A stretch of DNA of 64,000 nt from Alteromonas sp. C1M14 (GCF_018860965.1 NZ_JAHKQF010000002.1:310001-374000), one strand, 5' to 3'; positions 38,785-48,985 are shown, numbered from the stretch's first letter. Notes: a model not told the origin generated them from the letters alone. Program-made: numbers and translations.

Positions 38785-40407
38785 ATGAAAATGGTCAAGT
38801 ATTACCTGATTGGCGCTGTTATTGCCGCTTTCGCCACCTGGTTTATCCCCTATTGGCCGTTAAAAGTGATTTTCGGCTGGATATTTTTTTCTCTTAGCGC
38901 AGTTTCTTTTGCCTACATTTTTAATTACCCCAGCCTGTTTAGAAAACGGGAAGACGGTACCATTCCCTTTTATATTCGCTGGCTATTTATTCCTTTTTTA
39001 CTCGGCACAGGCGCTTATAACGCGTGGGCACGTAAACACGATGAAGTCCCTGCCATTCAGCGCATCGAAACCGATCTATTTCTTGCATGTCGGTTATCCA
39101 ATAATGATGTAGAGACACTAAAGCAACAAGGTGTCACCGCTATCCTCGATGTAACCGCCGAGTTCGACGGACTGGATTGGTCTGCTCAATTCATGGACTG
39201 TCATTATCTTAATATTCCGGTACTTGATCATACTAGCCCCACCACCGAACAACTCAATACCGCCATTAATTGGATTGCGCAACAAATAAAGGATGACAGA
39301 AAGGTCGTCGTTCATTGCGCCCTTGGTAGAGGTCGTTCCGTTCTAATTGTAGCCGCATATTTGTTAGCGAAAAATCCTCAGCTTTCCATTGATGATGCCA
39401 TGGGCCAAATACAGCAAATCCGCAGTACCGCTAGGCTCAACAAAAAACAACTCGCCGCGCTAACCAAGATAAAACAAGGTGGTCACATAAAATTCACCCA
39501 ATCCTTAGCGATTATTGCTAACCCTGTGGCAGGGGGCGGAAAATGGAAACAAGAGAAGCCCTTGATCCTGTCATTACTCAACCCTCATTTTCGGGTCACC
39601 GTGTTAGAAACCACCATTGATATTGATGCCAAGCAACGTGGCCTAGAGGCCCTCAACGACGGCGCAGATGTGCTGGTTGCCTGTGGCGGAGACGGCACCG
39701 TAACCGAAGTGGCCAGTGTTTGTGTTAATACGAAAACCACCCTGGGGGTAATTCCATTAGGCACCGCCAATGCCCTTAGCCAAGTTTTGCATGGTTACCT
39801 TAGCAGAATCATTCCCATCCAAACTGCATGCGATATTATCATTAACGGACATACCACCATCATGGATACCGCCTCCTGTAACGACGAACTGGTATTGATG
39901 GTGGCAGCCCTCGGCTTTGAACAGCAAATGATAGCGGCGGCAGATCGCAACGAAAAAAACGAAGGCGGACAGTTCGCTTACTTACGTGGATTATGGAAGG
40001 CCATTTCAGCCAATGAGGTCATGGATCTTCGCGTACGCTTTGACGACGAGCAACAAGAACAGGAAATAACCACGCCAAGTTTCGTTATTGCTAATGCGGC
40101 CCCATTAACGACGGCCTTGGCCCAAGGGGGAGAACAACCAGATATTACCGATGGCAAAGCTGATATTACGTGGTTACTTCCACAAGACGAAGAAGATAAC
40201 CAATTACTGTCATTGGCAGAATTGGTCCTAGCAGATAAACAAACCAAACAAGCATCTGAACGTATTTGTCACCAACAAGCACGCTCGATTACCCTTTCAC
40301 TAGCCCAAGAGACCCCCTATGCGGTAGATGGTGAAATTCGCCATGCCAGCGAAATTCGCTTTATCGTATCGAAGAAGAACTTGCAGGTATTAACCTCGCC
40401 AGATTAG
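38785..40407 (+). CDS. Membrane-anchored dual-specificity phosphatase / diacylglycerol-kinase-type lipid kinase fusion
   Basis: A 540-residue three-part protein. Residues about 6-50 form two membrane helices. About 90-225 is a dual-specificity (PTP-like) phosphatase with the P-loop HCALGRGRS, catalytic Cys178 and Arg184, and general-acid Asp in VLDHTSP. About 240-530 is a DAGK/YegS-type kinase, with IANPVAGGGKWK and the nucleotide loop GGDGT at 301-305. Both active sites look intact, so it may remove a phosphate from one membrane lipid and phosphorylate another. GAGAGA precedes the ATG. DUF2254 follows on the same strand after 75 bases. Lipid substrates are unknown. Confidence 0.88.
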   Translation: MKMVKYYLIGAVIAAFATWFIPYWPLKVIFGWIFFSLSAVSFAYIFNYPSLFRKREDGTIPFYIRWLFIPFLLGTGAYNAWARKHDEVPAIQRIETDLFLACRLSNNDVETLKQQGVTAILDVTAEFDGLDWSAQFMDCHYLNIPVLDHTSPTTEQLNTAINWIAQQIKDDRKVVVHCALGRGRSVLIVAAYLLAKNPQLSIDDAMGQIQQIRSTARLNKKQLAALTKIKQGGHIKFTQSLAIIANPVAGGGKWKQEKPLILSLLNPHFRVTVLETTIDIDAKQRGLEALNDGADVLVACGGDGTVTEVASVCVNTKTTLGVIPLGTANALSQVLHGYLSRIIPIQTACDIIINGHTTIMDTASCNDELVLMVAALGFEQQMIAAADRNEKNEGGQFAYLRGLWKAISANEVMDLRVRFDDEQQEQEITTPSFVIANAAPLTTALAQGGEQPDITDGKADITWLLPQDEEDNQLLSLAELVLADKQTKQASERICHQQARSITLSLAQETPYAVDGEIRHASEIRFIVSKKNLQVLTSPD

Positions 40408-40482
40408 CCCGCGTCTTTACACGTAAGACAAACCAATGGTTGTAACAACAGGGTAATGAACCCTATTTTAGCAAGGTAACGA

Positions 40483-41805
40483 ATGAATAAACTGCTCATT
40501 ACACTAGGCACCATGGTGCGTACCTATTGGGAAAAACTACGGGTAAGCTACTGGTTTATTCCTGCCTGCATGATCATCCCCGCGTTATTACTGGGCAGTG
40601 TGTTATACCTTATTGTCCCGCTGATACAGCCAAATACCACGGCCCCGCTTTGGGGATGGACAATCACAGCCCAATCTGCAGCGCAATTAACCACAACGGT
40701 GGCCTCTGCCACTATTACCGCAACCAGTATCGCGTTTTCCATGACCTTGGTCTCTCTCACAATGGCATCGAAACAATTTGGGCCACGGTTAATTCAAACC
40801 TTTATGGATGATCGGGGAACCCAATGTGTACTGGGTGCTTTAACGTCAACCTTTGTGTTTTGTTTATTGGCTATTCACCGCTTAGGCGTAGAAGAAACCA
40901 GTATTTTGGTCGCATCGGTGTATGCGCTAACAGTATTGATGTTTGGAATAATAGATACTTTGTTGCTTATCTATTTTATCCATCACATCGCCACCTTCAT
41001 TCAGGCCGATAAGATTATCGAGCGTTGTTATCAATCGGCTATTTTCCATATCAATAGCCTTTTTCCTGCTCACAAAAGTAATGATGATGTCACAGCTATC
41101 AGTCCCGACCTGATCAAAACGGGCCCGTATACCACCGTGGTGCCCCCTACCCAAAGTGGCTATATAAACGCTATTGATTACGAAGGGTTAATGCGGTTTC
41201 CACAAACCTATGTGACTGGCGTCGAAATTCATGTGCGGGGCGGTGATTACGTTGCATTAAACGATAAGGTGATGACGATTCATAGCCTTCATCCTATTAC
41301 GCAAAAAGCATTTGCATCTTACCAACGGCACATTTTTTTAGGCACACAAAGAAGTGCCATACAAGATCCGGAGTTCTCTCTTTCTCAACTCGTTGATATT
41401 GCCCTTCGGGCACTGTCTCCTGGGATAAACGATCCTGAAACTGCGCGAACGAGTGCAGACAGACTAACGTCGGCATGCATTCATTTGGCCAAAAAGCGTT
41501 TTCCGCCGTCAGCGCTGGTTCATACCACATCGAATATATGGATCTTAAGACGAACCGCCAGTTTCGCGAGCATTGTGGATAAAGGGTTTTGTGAAATCAG
41601 TGAAGCCGGCGCACAGCATGCAGCGGTAATGACGCACTTGCTTTATTGCATTGATAAAATTCAACATCAGGTGTCTTCAGAGTACACCGTGGTATTAAAC
41701 AAGCAAGCCGCGAATATGTATCAGTTAGCGTTAGAGCACGCTAGCGATGAGAGGAATAAAAGAAAACTTATGGCCGCCTATAAGACGGCCATTCGCTTGT
41801 CTTAG
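40483..41805 (+). CDS. DUF2254 family membrane protein
   Basis: A 440-residue protein with four hydrophobic regions in the first 165 residues and a large soluble C-terminal part. The long SATITATSIAFSMTLVSLTM helix, the SKQFGPRLIQTFMDDRG motif after it, and the later ALSPGINDPETA are characteristic of DUF2254. Function is not established. The start is preceded by AAGGTAACGA. Same strand as the phosphatase-kinase fusion, hence possibly co-transcribed. Its stop overlaps the end of the convergent Pmp3-type gene by four bases. Confidence 0.9.
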   Translation: MNKLLITLGTMVRTYWEKLRVSYWFIPACMIIPALLLGSVLYLIVPLIQPNTTAPLWGWTITAQSAAQLTTTVASATITATSIAFSMTLVSLTMASKQFGPRLIQTFMDDRGTQCVLGALTSTFVFCLLAIHRLGVEETSILVASVYALTVLMFGIIDTLLLIYFIHHIATFIQADKIIERCYQSAIFHINSLFPAHKSNDDVTAISPDLIKTGPYTTVVPPTQSGYINAIDYEGLMRFPQTYVTGVEIHVRGGDYVALNDKVMTIHSLHPITQKAFASYQRHIFLGTQRSAIQDPEFSLSQLVDIALRALSPGINDPETARTSADRLTSACIHLAKKRFPPSALVHTTSNIWILRRTASFASIVDKGFCEISEAGAQHAAVMTHLLYCIDKIQHQVSSEYTVVLNKQAANMYQLALEHASDERNKRKLMAAYKTAIRLS

Positions 41806-41960
41806 CGCGTGGCAATAATATACACCGCGTGGACAATACCTGGAATATAACCTAACAGGGTCAGCACAATATTGATCCAGAATTGAACGCCAATCCCCAC
41901 TTGTAAGAATACACCCAGTGGCGGCAGTAAAATTGACAAAATAATGCGTAAGATATCCAT
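41802..41960 (-). CDS. YqaE/Pmp3 family small membrane protein
   Basis: A 52-residue protein of the UPF0057 family. It has two membrane helices with the signature LPPLGVFLQVG in the first and the NIVLTLLGYIPGIVHAVYII pattern in the second. In yeast and plants Pmp3/RCI2 members affect membrane potential and salt tolerance; bacterial roles are unclear. The ATG at 41960 follows a GGAGAAAG Shine-Dalgarno, so the longer open frame upstream is not used. Confidence 0.92.
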   Translation of the reverse strand: MDILRIILSILLPPLGVFLQVGIGVQFWINIVLTLLGYIPGIVHAVYIIATR

Positions 41961-42121
41961 AACTTTCTCCTTTTTAGTCGGTTCCCTTATAGTAAAGCAA
42001 TTATGATGCAAACTTGCTGGTTTATATACCTACATATGAGTTTTTATTTCATCGTGGGCAAAAAAGGAAGCTCACTACCTTGGAGTTCGCTACCGAGCGC
42101 TTTGTACTTTTTAAACCCAAC

Positions 42122-42158
42122 AAAAAAGGCTGCAACCTGTAAGTTGCAGCCTTTTTTT
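42122..42158 (-). terminator. Terminator of the secG/tRNA-Leu transcript
   Basis: A nine-base-pair stem (GGCTGCAAC/GTTGCAGCC) flanked by an A-run and a T-run, directly 3' of the tRNA on the minus strand. It is symmetric and could also act on the plus strand. Confidence 0.88.
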
Positions 42159-42161
42159 ATT

Positions 42162-42246
42162 TGGTGCGGAAAGCGGGACTTGAACCCGCACGACCGAAGT
42201 CACCACCCCCTCAAGATGGCGTGTCTACCAATTCCACCACTTCCGC
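42162..42246 (-). tRNA. leuU: tRNA-Leu (anticodon GAG)
   Basis: An 85-base class II tRNA ending in an encoded CCA. The acceptor stem GCGGAAG pairs with TTTCCGC; the D-arm is GTGGAATTGGTAGACAC; the anticodon stem CCATC/GGTGG carries loop TTGAGGG, giving GAG; the variable arm is TGACTTCGGTCG; the T-arm GCGGG/CCCGC carries TTCAAGT. It reads CUY Leu codons. It lies nine bases after secG, the same position as leuU in E. coli, and may be co-transcribed and then processed. Confidence 0.97.
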
Positions 42247-42255
42247 AAAAACTGT

Positions 42256-42648
42256 TTAGTTAGGAATGCTGTCCTGCTGCTCTTGAGATTGCTCAACAGG
42301 TACATCACTTTCCTGAGCCGCCGGTACGTCTGTCATCGGCACATCGCTGTCCGTCGGCGCTGATTGCTGTTCTACTGGAACTTCAAGTTCCTGCCATTCG
42401 TCTACGGCTTTTTCTTTATTCGCAGTAATATTTCCAAGAAACAAACTTAAAACGAAAAACAAAGTAGCAAGGGTTGCTGTTGTTTTTGTCATGAAGTTTC
42501 CTGAACCACTGGAACCGAATACAGTGTTAGAGCCACCGCCACCAAACGACGCGCCCATGTTGGCACCCTTACCCTGTTGGATTAATACAAAACCAATGAG
42601 CCCGATTGCAACAATTAGGTAAGAGACTAAAAGCACTTCGTATAACAT
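42256..42648 (-). CDS. secG: Preprotein translocase subunit SecG
   Basis: An accessory subunit of the SecYEG channel that aids protein export through the inner membrane. The 130-residue protein has two membrane helices (about 4-22 and 53-72) separated by the conserved GKGANMGASFGGGGSNTVFG loop. The C-terminal tail from about residue 85 is Glu/Gln/Val/Pro-rich and low in complexity. It lies ten bases after tpiA, the usual tpiA-secG order. Confidence 0.96.
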   Translation of the reverse strand: MLYEVLLVSYLIVAIGLIGFVLIQQGKGANMGASFGGGGSNTVFGSSGSGNFMTKTTATLATLFFVLSLFLGNITANKEKAVDEWQELEVPVEQQSAPTDSDVPMTDVPAAQESDVPVEQSQEQQDSIPN

Positions 42649-42658
42649 AATAACCTCG

Positions 42659-43405
42659 TCAAGATGCCGCTTGGCAAATTGAAATAAAATCTTTCGCCTT
42701 AAGACTTGCTCCGCCTATCAATCCACCGTCGATATCGGGTTGAGCAAATAACTCTTTGGCATTATCTGGCTTCACACTACCGCCATACAGAATTTGTATC
42801 TTAGCTGCGAGTGAAGCATCCTTTGTTGCAATATAACTGCGAATAAATTCGTGAATGTCTTGAGCTTCTTGTGGCGATGCCGTCTTACCTGTACCAATAG
42901 CCCATATAGGCTCGTAAGCAATAACCGCATTCACTAACTCTTTGCTATCAATGACATCGAAAATCTCTTGCAACTGAGATTCTACAAATTCATTTACTTT
43001 GCCGCTTTCTCTTACTGATAGTGGTTCACCACAACAGATGATGGGTACTAACCCCCCATCGAGAACTTTTTGGGCTTTTTCAGCGACAGTACGGCTTGAT
43101 TCACCGTGATCTTCTCGACGTTCAGAGTGACCAACAATGCAGTATTTACAGCCAAATTCATTTAACATGCTGACCGATAAATCACCGGTATGCGCACCAT
43201 TTTCACAATGGCTAACATCCTGTGCACCCAACGCTATATTGCTTTCGCTAAACGCAGAAATAAATAGAGAAGGTGGACACAGCGCTACATCAACATTATC
43301 GAAATTAACACCGTTAAAAGCGTCGACAAATTCGTTAACTAAAGAACGGCTTCCATTCATTTTCCAGTTACCTGCTACGAGGTAATTTCTTTTTGCTGTA
43401 TTCAC
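42659..43405 (-). CDS. tpiA: Triosephosphate isomerase
   Basis: Interconverts dihydroxyacetone phosphate and glyceraldehyde-3-phosphate. The 248-residue TIM barrel has the N-terminal AGNWKMNGS (active-site Asn and Lys), the catalytic His in VGHSERR, the catalytic Glu in AYEPIWAIGTGK and the phosphate-binding ILYGGSVKP and LIGGASL. Placement between glmM and secG is common in Shewanella and Pseudomonas relatives, whereas E. coli has glmM directly before secG. Confidence 0.98.
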   Translation of the reverse strand: MNTAKRNYLVAGNWKMNGSRSLVNEFVDAFNGVNFDNVDVALCPPSLFISAFSESNIALGAQDVSHCENGAHTGDLSVSMLNEFGCKYCIVGHSERREDHGESSRTVAEKAQKVLDGGLVPIICCGEPLSVRESGKVNEFVESQLQEIFDVIDSKELVNAVIAYEPIWAIGTGKTASPQEAQDIHEFIRSYIATKDASLAAKIQILYGGSVKPDNAKELFAQPDIDGGLIGGASLKAKDFISICQAAS

Positions 43406-43498
43406 GTCAGTCTTAACCCTGTACTGAAGCGGGCGTGATATTAACGATTCCGGTCATAATATACAAGCCCCCTAATTGCTTTATTTTAAACGAATCAA

Positions 43499-44842
43499 CT
43501 AATTGGCCACTTTACGTACAGCATCGGCGATAAATTCGGCCCATTTTAGTGAATGCATTTCGTCATCAGTCTCTACCATAACGCGAATAAGCGGTTCAGT
43601 ACCACTCTTACGTAGCAATACTCGCCCAGTTTTACCTAATGAGGTCTCTGCTTCTTTAGCAGCCATTTTTACGTCTTCGCTTTCAAGTGGGTTGCCTGCA
43701 CTGTCATCATAACGAACGTTGATCAGCGTCTGTGGGAAAACCTCAAAACCGCCGCTCAGTTCGTGAAGGTTCATACCCGCGCGTAACATGGCAGTGATGA
43801 CCTGTAATCCAGCAACAATACCATCACCAGTAGATGCAATATTTAAGTTTAAAATATGGCCACTGTTTTCACCACCAATTGCCCAGCCTTTTTGCTGTAA
43901 CAGTTCCATCACATAACGGTCGCCCACCGCACTTCTCGCAAAAGGTATGCCCAATTTACTCAGCCCTACTTCTAAGCCGAGATTACTCATTAAGGTACCC
44001 ACTACACCACCGGATAAACGTCCAGATTTTAGCGCGTCCCGAGCAACGATGTACAAGATCTGATCCCCATCGAGGACATTCCCCAGATGGTCAACAAGCA
44101 TAATCCGGTCACCATCACCGTCTAAAGCGAAACCCATATCAGCGCCGGTTTCTTTTACTTTATCCACCGTGGCCTTCATAGCCGTGGCACCCACTTTATC
44201 GTTGATGTTTAGGCCATCAGGAGAAGTACCAATTTCAATCACATCTGCCCCTAGCTCTGACAAAACATTAGGCGCGATGTGATAAGTCGCCCCGTGGGCA
44301 CAATCAACCACGATTTTCATGCCTTTTAGCGACAAATCAGAAGGAAATGAGCCTTTACAAAATTCAATATAGCGGCCTGCAGCATCGGTAATGCGCGTTG
44401 CTTTACCTAATTTATTAGAGGCAACACAAGTCATCGGCTCTTCGAGCATGGACTCAATTGCCAATTCGATATCGTCATCTAATTTATACCCATCGGCAGA
44501 AAAAAACTTGATACCGTTGTCGTAATACGGGTTGTGAGACGCAGAGATAACAATGCCCGCCTCAGAACGGAAAGTCTTAGTTAAATAAGCAATAGCGGGG
44601 GTTGGCATGGGACCGAGCAGCCCTATATTAATGCCAGCTGCAGATAAACCAGCCTCTAACGCCGACTCCAGCATATAACCTGAAATACGTGTATCTTTAC
44701 CAATCAGTACCTTATTCGTACCATGACCTGCCAGAACTTTTCCGGCAGCCCAGCCCAGTTTGGTCACAAATTCGGGATGGATGGCACTTTCGCCCACTTT
44801 ACCCCGAATACCGTCTGTACCAAAAAATTTGCGCTGACCCAT
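43499..44842 (-). CDS. glmM: Phosphoglucosamine mutase
   Basis: Converts glucosamine-6-phosphate to glucosamine-1-phosphate, needed for UDP-GlcNAc and thus peptidoglycan and LPS. The 447 residues include [14 protein letters not shown] at the N-terminus, the phosphoserine loop [12 protein letters not shown] near residue 100, the Mg loop DGDGDR, GGENSGH and the C-terminal phosphate site [12 protein letters not shown]. It follows folP by one base, as in E. coli folP-glmM. Confidence 0.98.
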   Translation of the reverse strand: MGQRKFFGTDGIRGKVGESAIHPEFVTKLGWAAGKVLAGHGTNKVLIGKDTRISGYMLESALEAGLSAAGINIGLLGPMPTPAIAYLTKTFRSEAGIVISASHNPYYDNGIKFFSADGYKLDDDIELAIESMLEEPMTCVASNKLGKATRITDAAGRYIEFCKGSFPSDLSLKGMKIVVDCAHGATYHIAPNVLSELGADVIEIGTSPDGLNINDKVGATAMKATVDKVKETGADMGFALDGDGDRIMLVDHLGNVLDGDQILYIVARDALKSGRLSGGVVGTLMSNLGLEVGLSKLGIPFARSAVGDRYVMELLQQKGWAIGGENSGHILNLNIASTGDGIVAGLQVITAMLRAGMNLHELSGGFEVFPQTLINVRYDDSAGNPLESEDVKMAAKEAETSLGKTGRVLLRKSGTEPLIRVMVETDDEMHSLKWAEFIADAVRKVAN

Positions 44843-44843
44843 T

Positions 44844-45686
44844 TCAGGCTCCTTGAATTGTTTCTTTTATTTGTTGAATTTTTGTCACAATTTTTATTGC
44901 ATCCACGGTTTCATCCACGTCGTGTACGCGAATGATTTTGGCCCCCATATGGGCACCAAGGGTGGCCAATGCAATACTCCCTGCTAAGCGTTGTTCTACT
45001 GGCTTACCCGTCAACGCGCCAATCATCGATTTACGAGACATCCCCACTAGCAGTGGATAGCCTAAATGTTGGATACGACCAAGTTCAGCCAATAATTGAT
45101 AATTATGATCGAGGGTTTTACCAAAACCAAAACCAGGATCTAATAAAATTTTATCGTCATCGATGCCAGCTTGTTTACACGCATCTACCCTCGCCAGCAG
45201 AAAATTGATGACATCATCTGCCACATCTTCATAAGACGGCGCGGCCTGCATGGTAGTCGGCTCACCTTTCATGTGCATAAGACACACGGGGACTTGAGCC
45301 TTAGCGGCGGCTTCTAACGCCCCAGGCACTTGCAACGCACGGACATCGTTAATGAGCCCAACGCCGGCGGATACCGCTTGCGTCATCACAACCGGATTAC
45401 TGGTATCAACGGACAACACACATTCTAAAGTGTTAGAAAGGCGTTCAACCACAGGGATAACCCGATCTAACTCTTCTTGTTCAGTAATTGCAGGTGCGCC
45501 AGGACGGGTTGATTCACCGCCAATATCAATAAAGGTGGCACCGGCCTCTACCATTTGCTTGGCTTTATCTAATGCCTTTTCCACCGAGTTATACCGGCCC
45601 CCATCAGAGAAGGAGTCTGGCGTTACGTTGAGTATACCCATTACATGGGAAGTCAAAAGATCTACTTCAGTATGTTTAAAGTGCAT
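44844..45686 (-). CDS. folP: Dihydropteroate synthase
   Basis: Joins p-aminobenzoate to the pterin pyrophosphate in folate synthesis; the sulfonamide target. The 280-residue TIM barrel has [15 protein letters not shown], the [11 protein letters not shown] motif, [23 protein letters not shown] and GMSRKSMIG, all conserved. It is followed one base later by glmM; an ftsH terminator separates it from ftsH upstream, so folP needs read-through or its own promoter in the 85-base gap. Confidence 0.98.
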   Translation of the reverse strand: MHFKHTEVDLLTSHVMGILNVTPDSFSDGGRYNSVEKALDKAKQMVEAGATFIDIGGESTRPGAPAITEQEELDRVIPVVERLSNTLECVLSVDTSNPVVMTQAVSAGVGLINDVRALQVPGALEAAAKAQVPVCLMHMKGEPTTMQAAPSYEDVADDVINFLLARVDACKQAGIDDDKILLDPGFGFGKTLDHNYQLLAELGRIQHLGYPLLVGMSRKSMIGALTGKPVEQRLAGSIALATLGAHMGAKIIRVHDVDETVDAIKIVTKIQQIKETIQGA

Positions 45687-45737
45687 AACGTATATCTGTC
45701 ATTGTTGATAACGATTGAGTGATAGAAGCAGGATTAA

Positions 45738-45761
45738 AAACGCCAGCTTAAGCTGGCGTTT
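45738..45761 (-). terminator. Terminator of ftsH
   Basis: A perfect palindrome (AAACGCCAGC, centre TTAA, GCTGGCGTTT) with T-runs on either side, between the ftsH stop and the folP start. Confidence 0.85.
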
Positions 45762-45771
45762 ATTTTTTGTG

Positions 45772-47721
45772 TTAACTTGGCAGGTCGCCTGGCTTACCTA
45801 CGGATGGCTTATCGACGCCATCGTCTTTGATTTCCCCTTCGCGACTCGGCTTACCGCCTGGAGGATTGTCGTCACCTTTCGGCGCTCGGTCATCCCAATC
45901 TGCCGGTGGACGTACTTCCCGTCTTGCCATTAAATCATCGATTTGCTTGGCATCAATGGTCTCGTATTTCATCAACGCATCTTTCATGGTGTGAAGGATG
46001 TCGATGTTTTCTTCAAGAATATTGTGCGCGCGGTCGTAATTACTGTCGATGATTGCCTTTATTTCAGCATCAATAGCGCGGGCTGTGTCATCAGACATAT
46101 TTGACGCTTTCGACATGGATTTACCCAAGAAGACTTCACCTTCATCTTCTGCGTACAACATTGGGCCCATCTTACTGGAAAGTCCCCACTGGGTAACCAT
46201 TTTACGAGCAATCTCCGTTGCGCGCTCAATGTCATTAGATGCGCCGGTGGTGACTTTGTCGTCGCCAAAGATAATTTGCTCGGCAATACGACCACCAAAC
46301 AGACTCGAAATCATGCTTTCAAGGTGCTGCTTAGAATGACTTACCCTGTCTTGCTCGGGTAGATACATAGTCACACCTAGGGCTCGGCCTCGCGGAATGA
46401 TCGACACTTTATAAACCGGATCGTGCTCTGGCACCATTCGGCCCACAATGGCGTGGCCGGCTTCATGATAAGCCGTCATGGCTTTTTCATCTTCAGACAT
46501 CACCATAGATTTACGCTCAGCGCCCATCATGATCTTGTCTTTTGCTTTATCAAACTCTTCCATTGCCACAAGACGCTTATTAGCTCGTGCAGCAAATAAC
46601 GCCGCTTCGTTTACTAAGTTAGCTAGGTCAGCACCGGAAAATCCAGGTGTACCACGGGCAATCACTGACGCTTCTACGTTATCGGCAATCGGTACCTTAC
46701 GCATATGCACTTTCAATATTTGCTCGCGACCGCGGATATCGGGTAAACCAACAACCACTTGGCGATCGAAACGACCTGGGCGTAACAAGGCAGGGTCAAG
46801 CACATCTGGACGGTTGGTCGCGGCAATAACAATGATGCCTTCATGACCTTCAAAGCCATCCATCTCAACCAACATCTGGTTAAGGGTTTGCTCGCGCTCG
46901 TCGTGACCGCCACCTAAACCGGCGCCACGTTGGCGGCCAACCGCGTCGATTTCATCAATAAAGATGATACACGGAGCGGCTTTTTTCGCTTGTTCGAACA
47001 TGTCACGAACCCGGGATGCACCCACGCCCACAAACATCTCTACAAAATCAGACCCTGAAATGGTGAAAAATGGTACCTTTGCTTCCCCAGCAATAGCCTT
47101 AGCCAGTAGGGTTTTACCCGTACCAGGAGGGCCTACCATTAGTACGCCTTTTGGAATCTTGCCGCCCAATTTCTGGAATTTTGACGGGTCACGCAAGAAA
47201 TCAACTAGTTCAGAGACATCCTCTTTTGCTTCGTCACAGCCTGCAACGTCAGCAAAAGTGGTTTTAATTTGGTCTTCACCCAATAACCGGGCTTTACTTT
47301 TCCCAAACGACATAGCACCACGGCCACCGCCGCCCTGCATTTGACGCATAAAGAAAATCCAAACCGCAATAAGTAGCAGCATGGGGAACCATGAAATAAA
47401 GATAGACGTAAGAATGGAGGGTTTCTCAGGGGGTTCACCTAAGATACGCACGTCTTTTTTAACTAAATCAGAAATCAGTTGATCATCGAAATAGGGAATG
47501 TACGTCACAAAAGACTCCCCGTTCCGTCGAGTACCGCGTATTTCGCGGGCATCACTGTCGATGCGCACTTCACGCACGTTACCCTGATTTGCTTCTTTCA
47601 GGAATGTTGTATAGTCCGTCTGCGTACGCGTGGATTCACCCGGAGAAAAACTCTGGAAAACCGACATCAACACAACGGCGATAACTAACCATAAGATTAA
47701 ATTTTTTGCCATATCGCTCAA
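45772..47721 (-). CDS. ftsH: ATP-dependent zinc metalloprotease FtsH
   Basis: A membrane-anchored hexameric AAA protease that degrades LpxC and misassembled membrane proteins. Two membrane helices near the N-terminus (about 8-24 and 99-119) flank a periplasmic domain; then the AAA domain with GPPGTGKT, Walker [12 protein letters not shown] and the SRH region; then the M41 protease with HEAGH. The Pro/Gly/Asp-rich tail is species-specific. The predicted TTG start at 47721 has AGAGG eight bases upstream and yields an extra MSD; the ATG at 47712 is the alternative. Length is 649 or 646 residues. Confidence 0.98.
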   Translation of the reverse strand: MSDMAKNLILWLVIAVVLMSVFQSFSPGESTRTQTDYTTFLKEANQGNVREVRIDSDAREIRGTRRNGESFVTYIPYFDDQLISDLVKKDVRILGEPPEKPSILTSIFISWFPMLLLIAVWIFFMRQMQGGGGRGAMSFGKSKARLLGEDQIKTTFADVAGCDEAKEDVSELVDFLRDPSKFQKLGGKIPKGVLMVGPPGTGKTLLAKAIAGEAKVPFFTISGSDFVEMFVGVGASRVRDMFEQAKKAAPCIIFIDEIDAVGRQRGAGLGGGHDEREQTLNQMLVEMDGFEGHEGIIVIAATNRPDVLDPALLRPGRFDRQVVVGLPDIRGREQILKVHMRKVPIADNVEASVIARGTPGFSGADLANLVNEAALFAARANKRLVAMEEFDKAKDKIMMGAERKSMVMSEDEKAMTAYHEAGHAIVGRMVPEHDPVYKVSIIPRGRALGVTMYLPEQDRVSHSKQHLESMISSLFGGRIAEQIIFGDDKVTTGASNDIERATEIARKMVTQWGLSSKMGPMLYAEDEGEVFLGKSMSKASNMSDDTARAIDAEIKAIIDSNYDRAHNILEENIDILHTMKDALMKYETIDAKQIDDLMARREVRPPADWDDRAPKGDDNPPGGKPSREGEIKDDGVDKPSVGKPGDLPS

Positions 47722-47873
47722 GCTACTAACCTCTAATAAAACCGGAAAATCCGGGATTCGATGACAACAATTTGCCTTTCCATTCCACGGGAAGCAGACA
47801 ATCTCTATTAAACTGTTTGCACTCTTTTAATTCCGTACGAAATGCATTCCATACTTCGTCACATTACAGCGTA

Positions 47874-48503
47874 CTACACTTTGTACCCGGTAGCCACCAA
47901 ATACACTTCCCGAGATCGCGCCCGTGACGAATCCGGCTTGCGGGTTTTTATACTGCTAAACGCGCTGCGCAATGCTCTAAAGTACTCATCAAATCCTTCC
48001 CCCTGAAAAACTTTGATAACAAAACTTCCCTTAGGTTTCAGCACTTGATGACACATATCTAAGGCCAACTCACACAAATACATAGACCGGTTTTGATCCA
48101 CTGAGTTGTTACCACTCATGTTTGGCGCCATATCGGACAGCACAACGTCTACGGTTTTTCCGTCGATTCTGTTCAATAAAGTTTCCAGAACCGCTTCATC
48201 ACGGAAATCCCCTTGTAAAAAGTCAACGCCGACGATGGGATCCATGGCAAGAATATCGCACGCGATGACCTGCCCTTTATCGCCAACTAGTTGAGAAGCG
48301 AGTTGAGACCAGCCGCCAGGCGCGGCGCCAAGATCCACCACAGTCATGCCAGGTTTAATCAGACGGTCTTTCGTTTGAATTTCTTCCAACTTAAAAACCG
48401 CACGAGACCGCCAGCCTTGCTTTTGTGCTTGCTGGACGTAATGGTCATCAAAATGTTCTTTTAACCAGCGTTTAGAACTGGCTGAATGTTTCTTTTTTGT
48501 CAT
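47874..48503 (-). CDS. rlmE: 23S rRNA (uridine-2'-O-)-methyltransferase
   Basis: Methylates U2552 of 23S rRNA, a late step of 50S assembly; also called FtsJ/RrmJ. The 209 residues match the family. SAM-binding [11 protein letters not shown] lies near residue 60, and the K-D-K-E catalytic tetrad is consistent with [18 protein letters not shown] and [10 protein letters not shown]. It lies upstream of ftsH with 152 bases between them and diverges from yhbY, as in E. coli. Confidence 0.97.
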   Translation of the reverse strand: MTKKKHSASSKRWLKEHFDDHYVQQAQKQGWRSRAVFKLEEIQTKDRLIKPGMTVVDLGAAPGGWSQLASQLVGDKGQVIACDILAMDPIVGVDFLQGDFRDEAVLETLLNRIDGKTVDVVLSDMAPNMSGNNSVDQNRSMYLCELALDMCHQVLKPKGSFVIKVFQGEGFDEYFRALRSAFSSIKTRKPDSSRARSREVYLVATGYKV

Positions 48504-48597
48504 TCCAACACATTGTCATTAGGATTGTTTCGAAGATGGCGTTAGAATACGTTATTTCAAGGTATAACGTTATTTTAATTGTAAGAAATACGGATAA

Positions 48598-48894
48598 ATG
48601 AAACTTTCAAATAAACAAAAGCAATTTTTAAAGGGCCTCGCCCACGCCATTAAACCCGTTGTGCAACTTGGCGCAAACGGCCTCACAGAAGGGGTTGTAG
48701 CCGAGATCGACAACGCGCTTAATCATCATGAATTAATAAAAGTTAAGGTGCCTACCGACGACAAAGAAGAAAAAGTATTGATCATGGACGCCATCGTTCG
48801 TGAGACCAATGCCGTCAAAGTCCAGGTGATTGGCCATATGCTTGTGATTTACCGCCCTACCGAAGAACGTAAAATACAGTTGCCAAAGCAATAG
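48598..48894 (+). CDS. yhbY: YhbY family CRM-domain RNA-binding protein
   Basis: A 98-residue single-domain CRM (KH-like) protein associated with pre-50S ribosomes in E. coli. The conserved N-terminal QKQFLKGLAHAIKPVVQLG, GLTEGVVAEI, HELIKVKV and IGHMLVIYRP are present. It diverges from rlmE, so two rRNA-related genes share a 94-base promoter region. Confidence 0.95.
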   Translation: MKLSNKQKQFLKGLAHAIKPVVQLGANGLTEGVVAEIDNALNHHELIKVKVPTDDKEEKVLIMDAIVRETNAVKVQVIGHMLVIYRPTEERKIQLPKQ

Positions 48895-48985
48895 ATCCTT
48901 TTTAAGTCTTCCAATTGGCAAAGTCTTGTCAATTGAGACTGTCCGGTTACACTTACGTTAACGTAAAGGTAATAGGAATAAGCAC

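Noticed and set aside
41769-41791. Inverted repeat near the DUF2254 3' end as a terminator
   Set aside because: ATGGCCG/CGGCCAT pairs, but no T-run follows on the plus strand, and the repeat lies in coding sequence.
42162-42246. tRNA-Leu as an integration site for a genomic island covering 30.5-42.1 kb
   Set aside because: No integrase and no visible repeat of the tRNA 3' end near 30.3-31.0 kb. The segment holds core-type genes such as proA and proB with composition like the flanks.
47722-47873. Heat-shock (sigma32) promoter upstream of ftsH
   Set aside because: I looked for CTTGAA and CCCCAT-type boxes at proper spacing and did not find a convincing pair.
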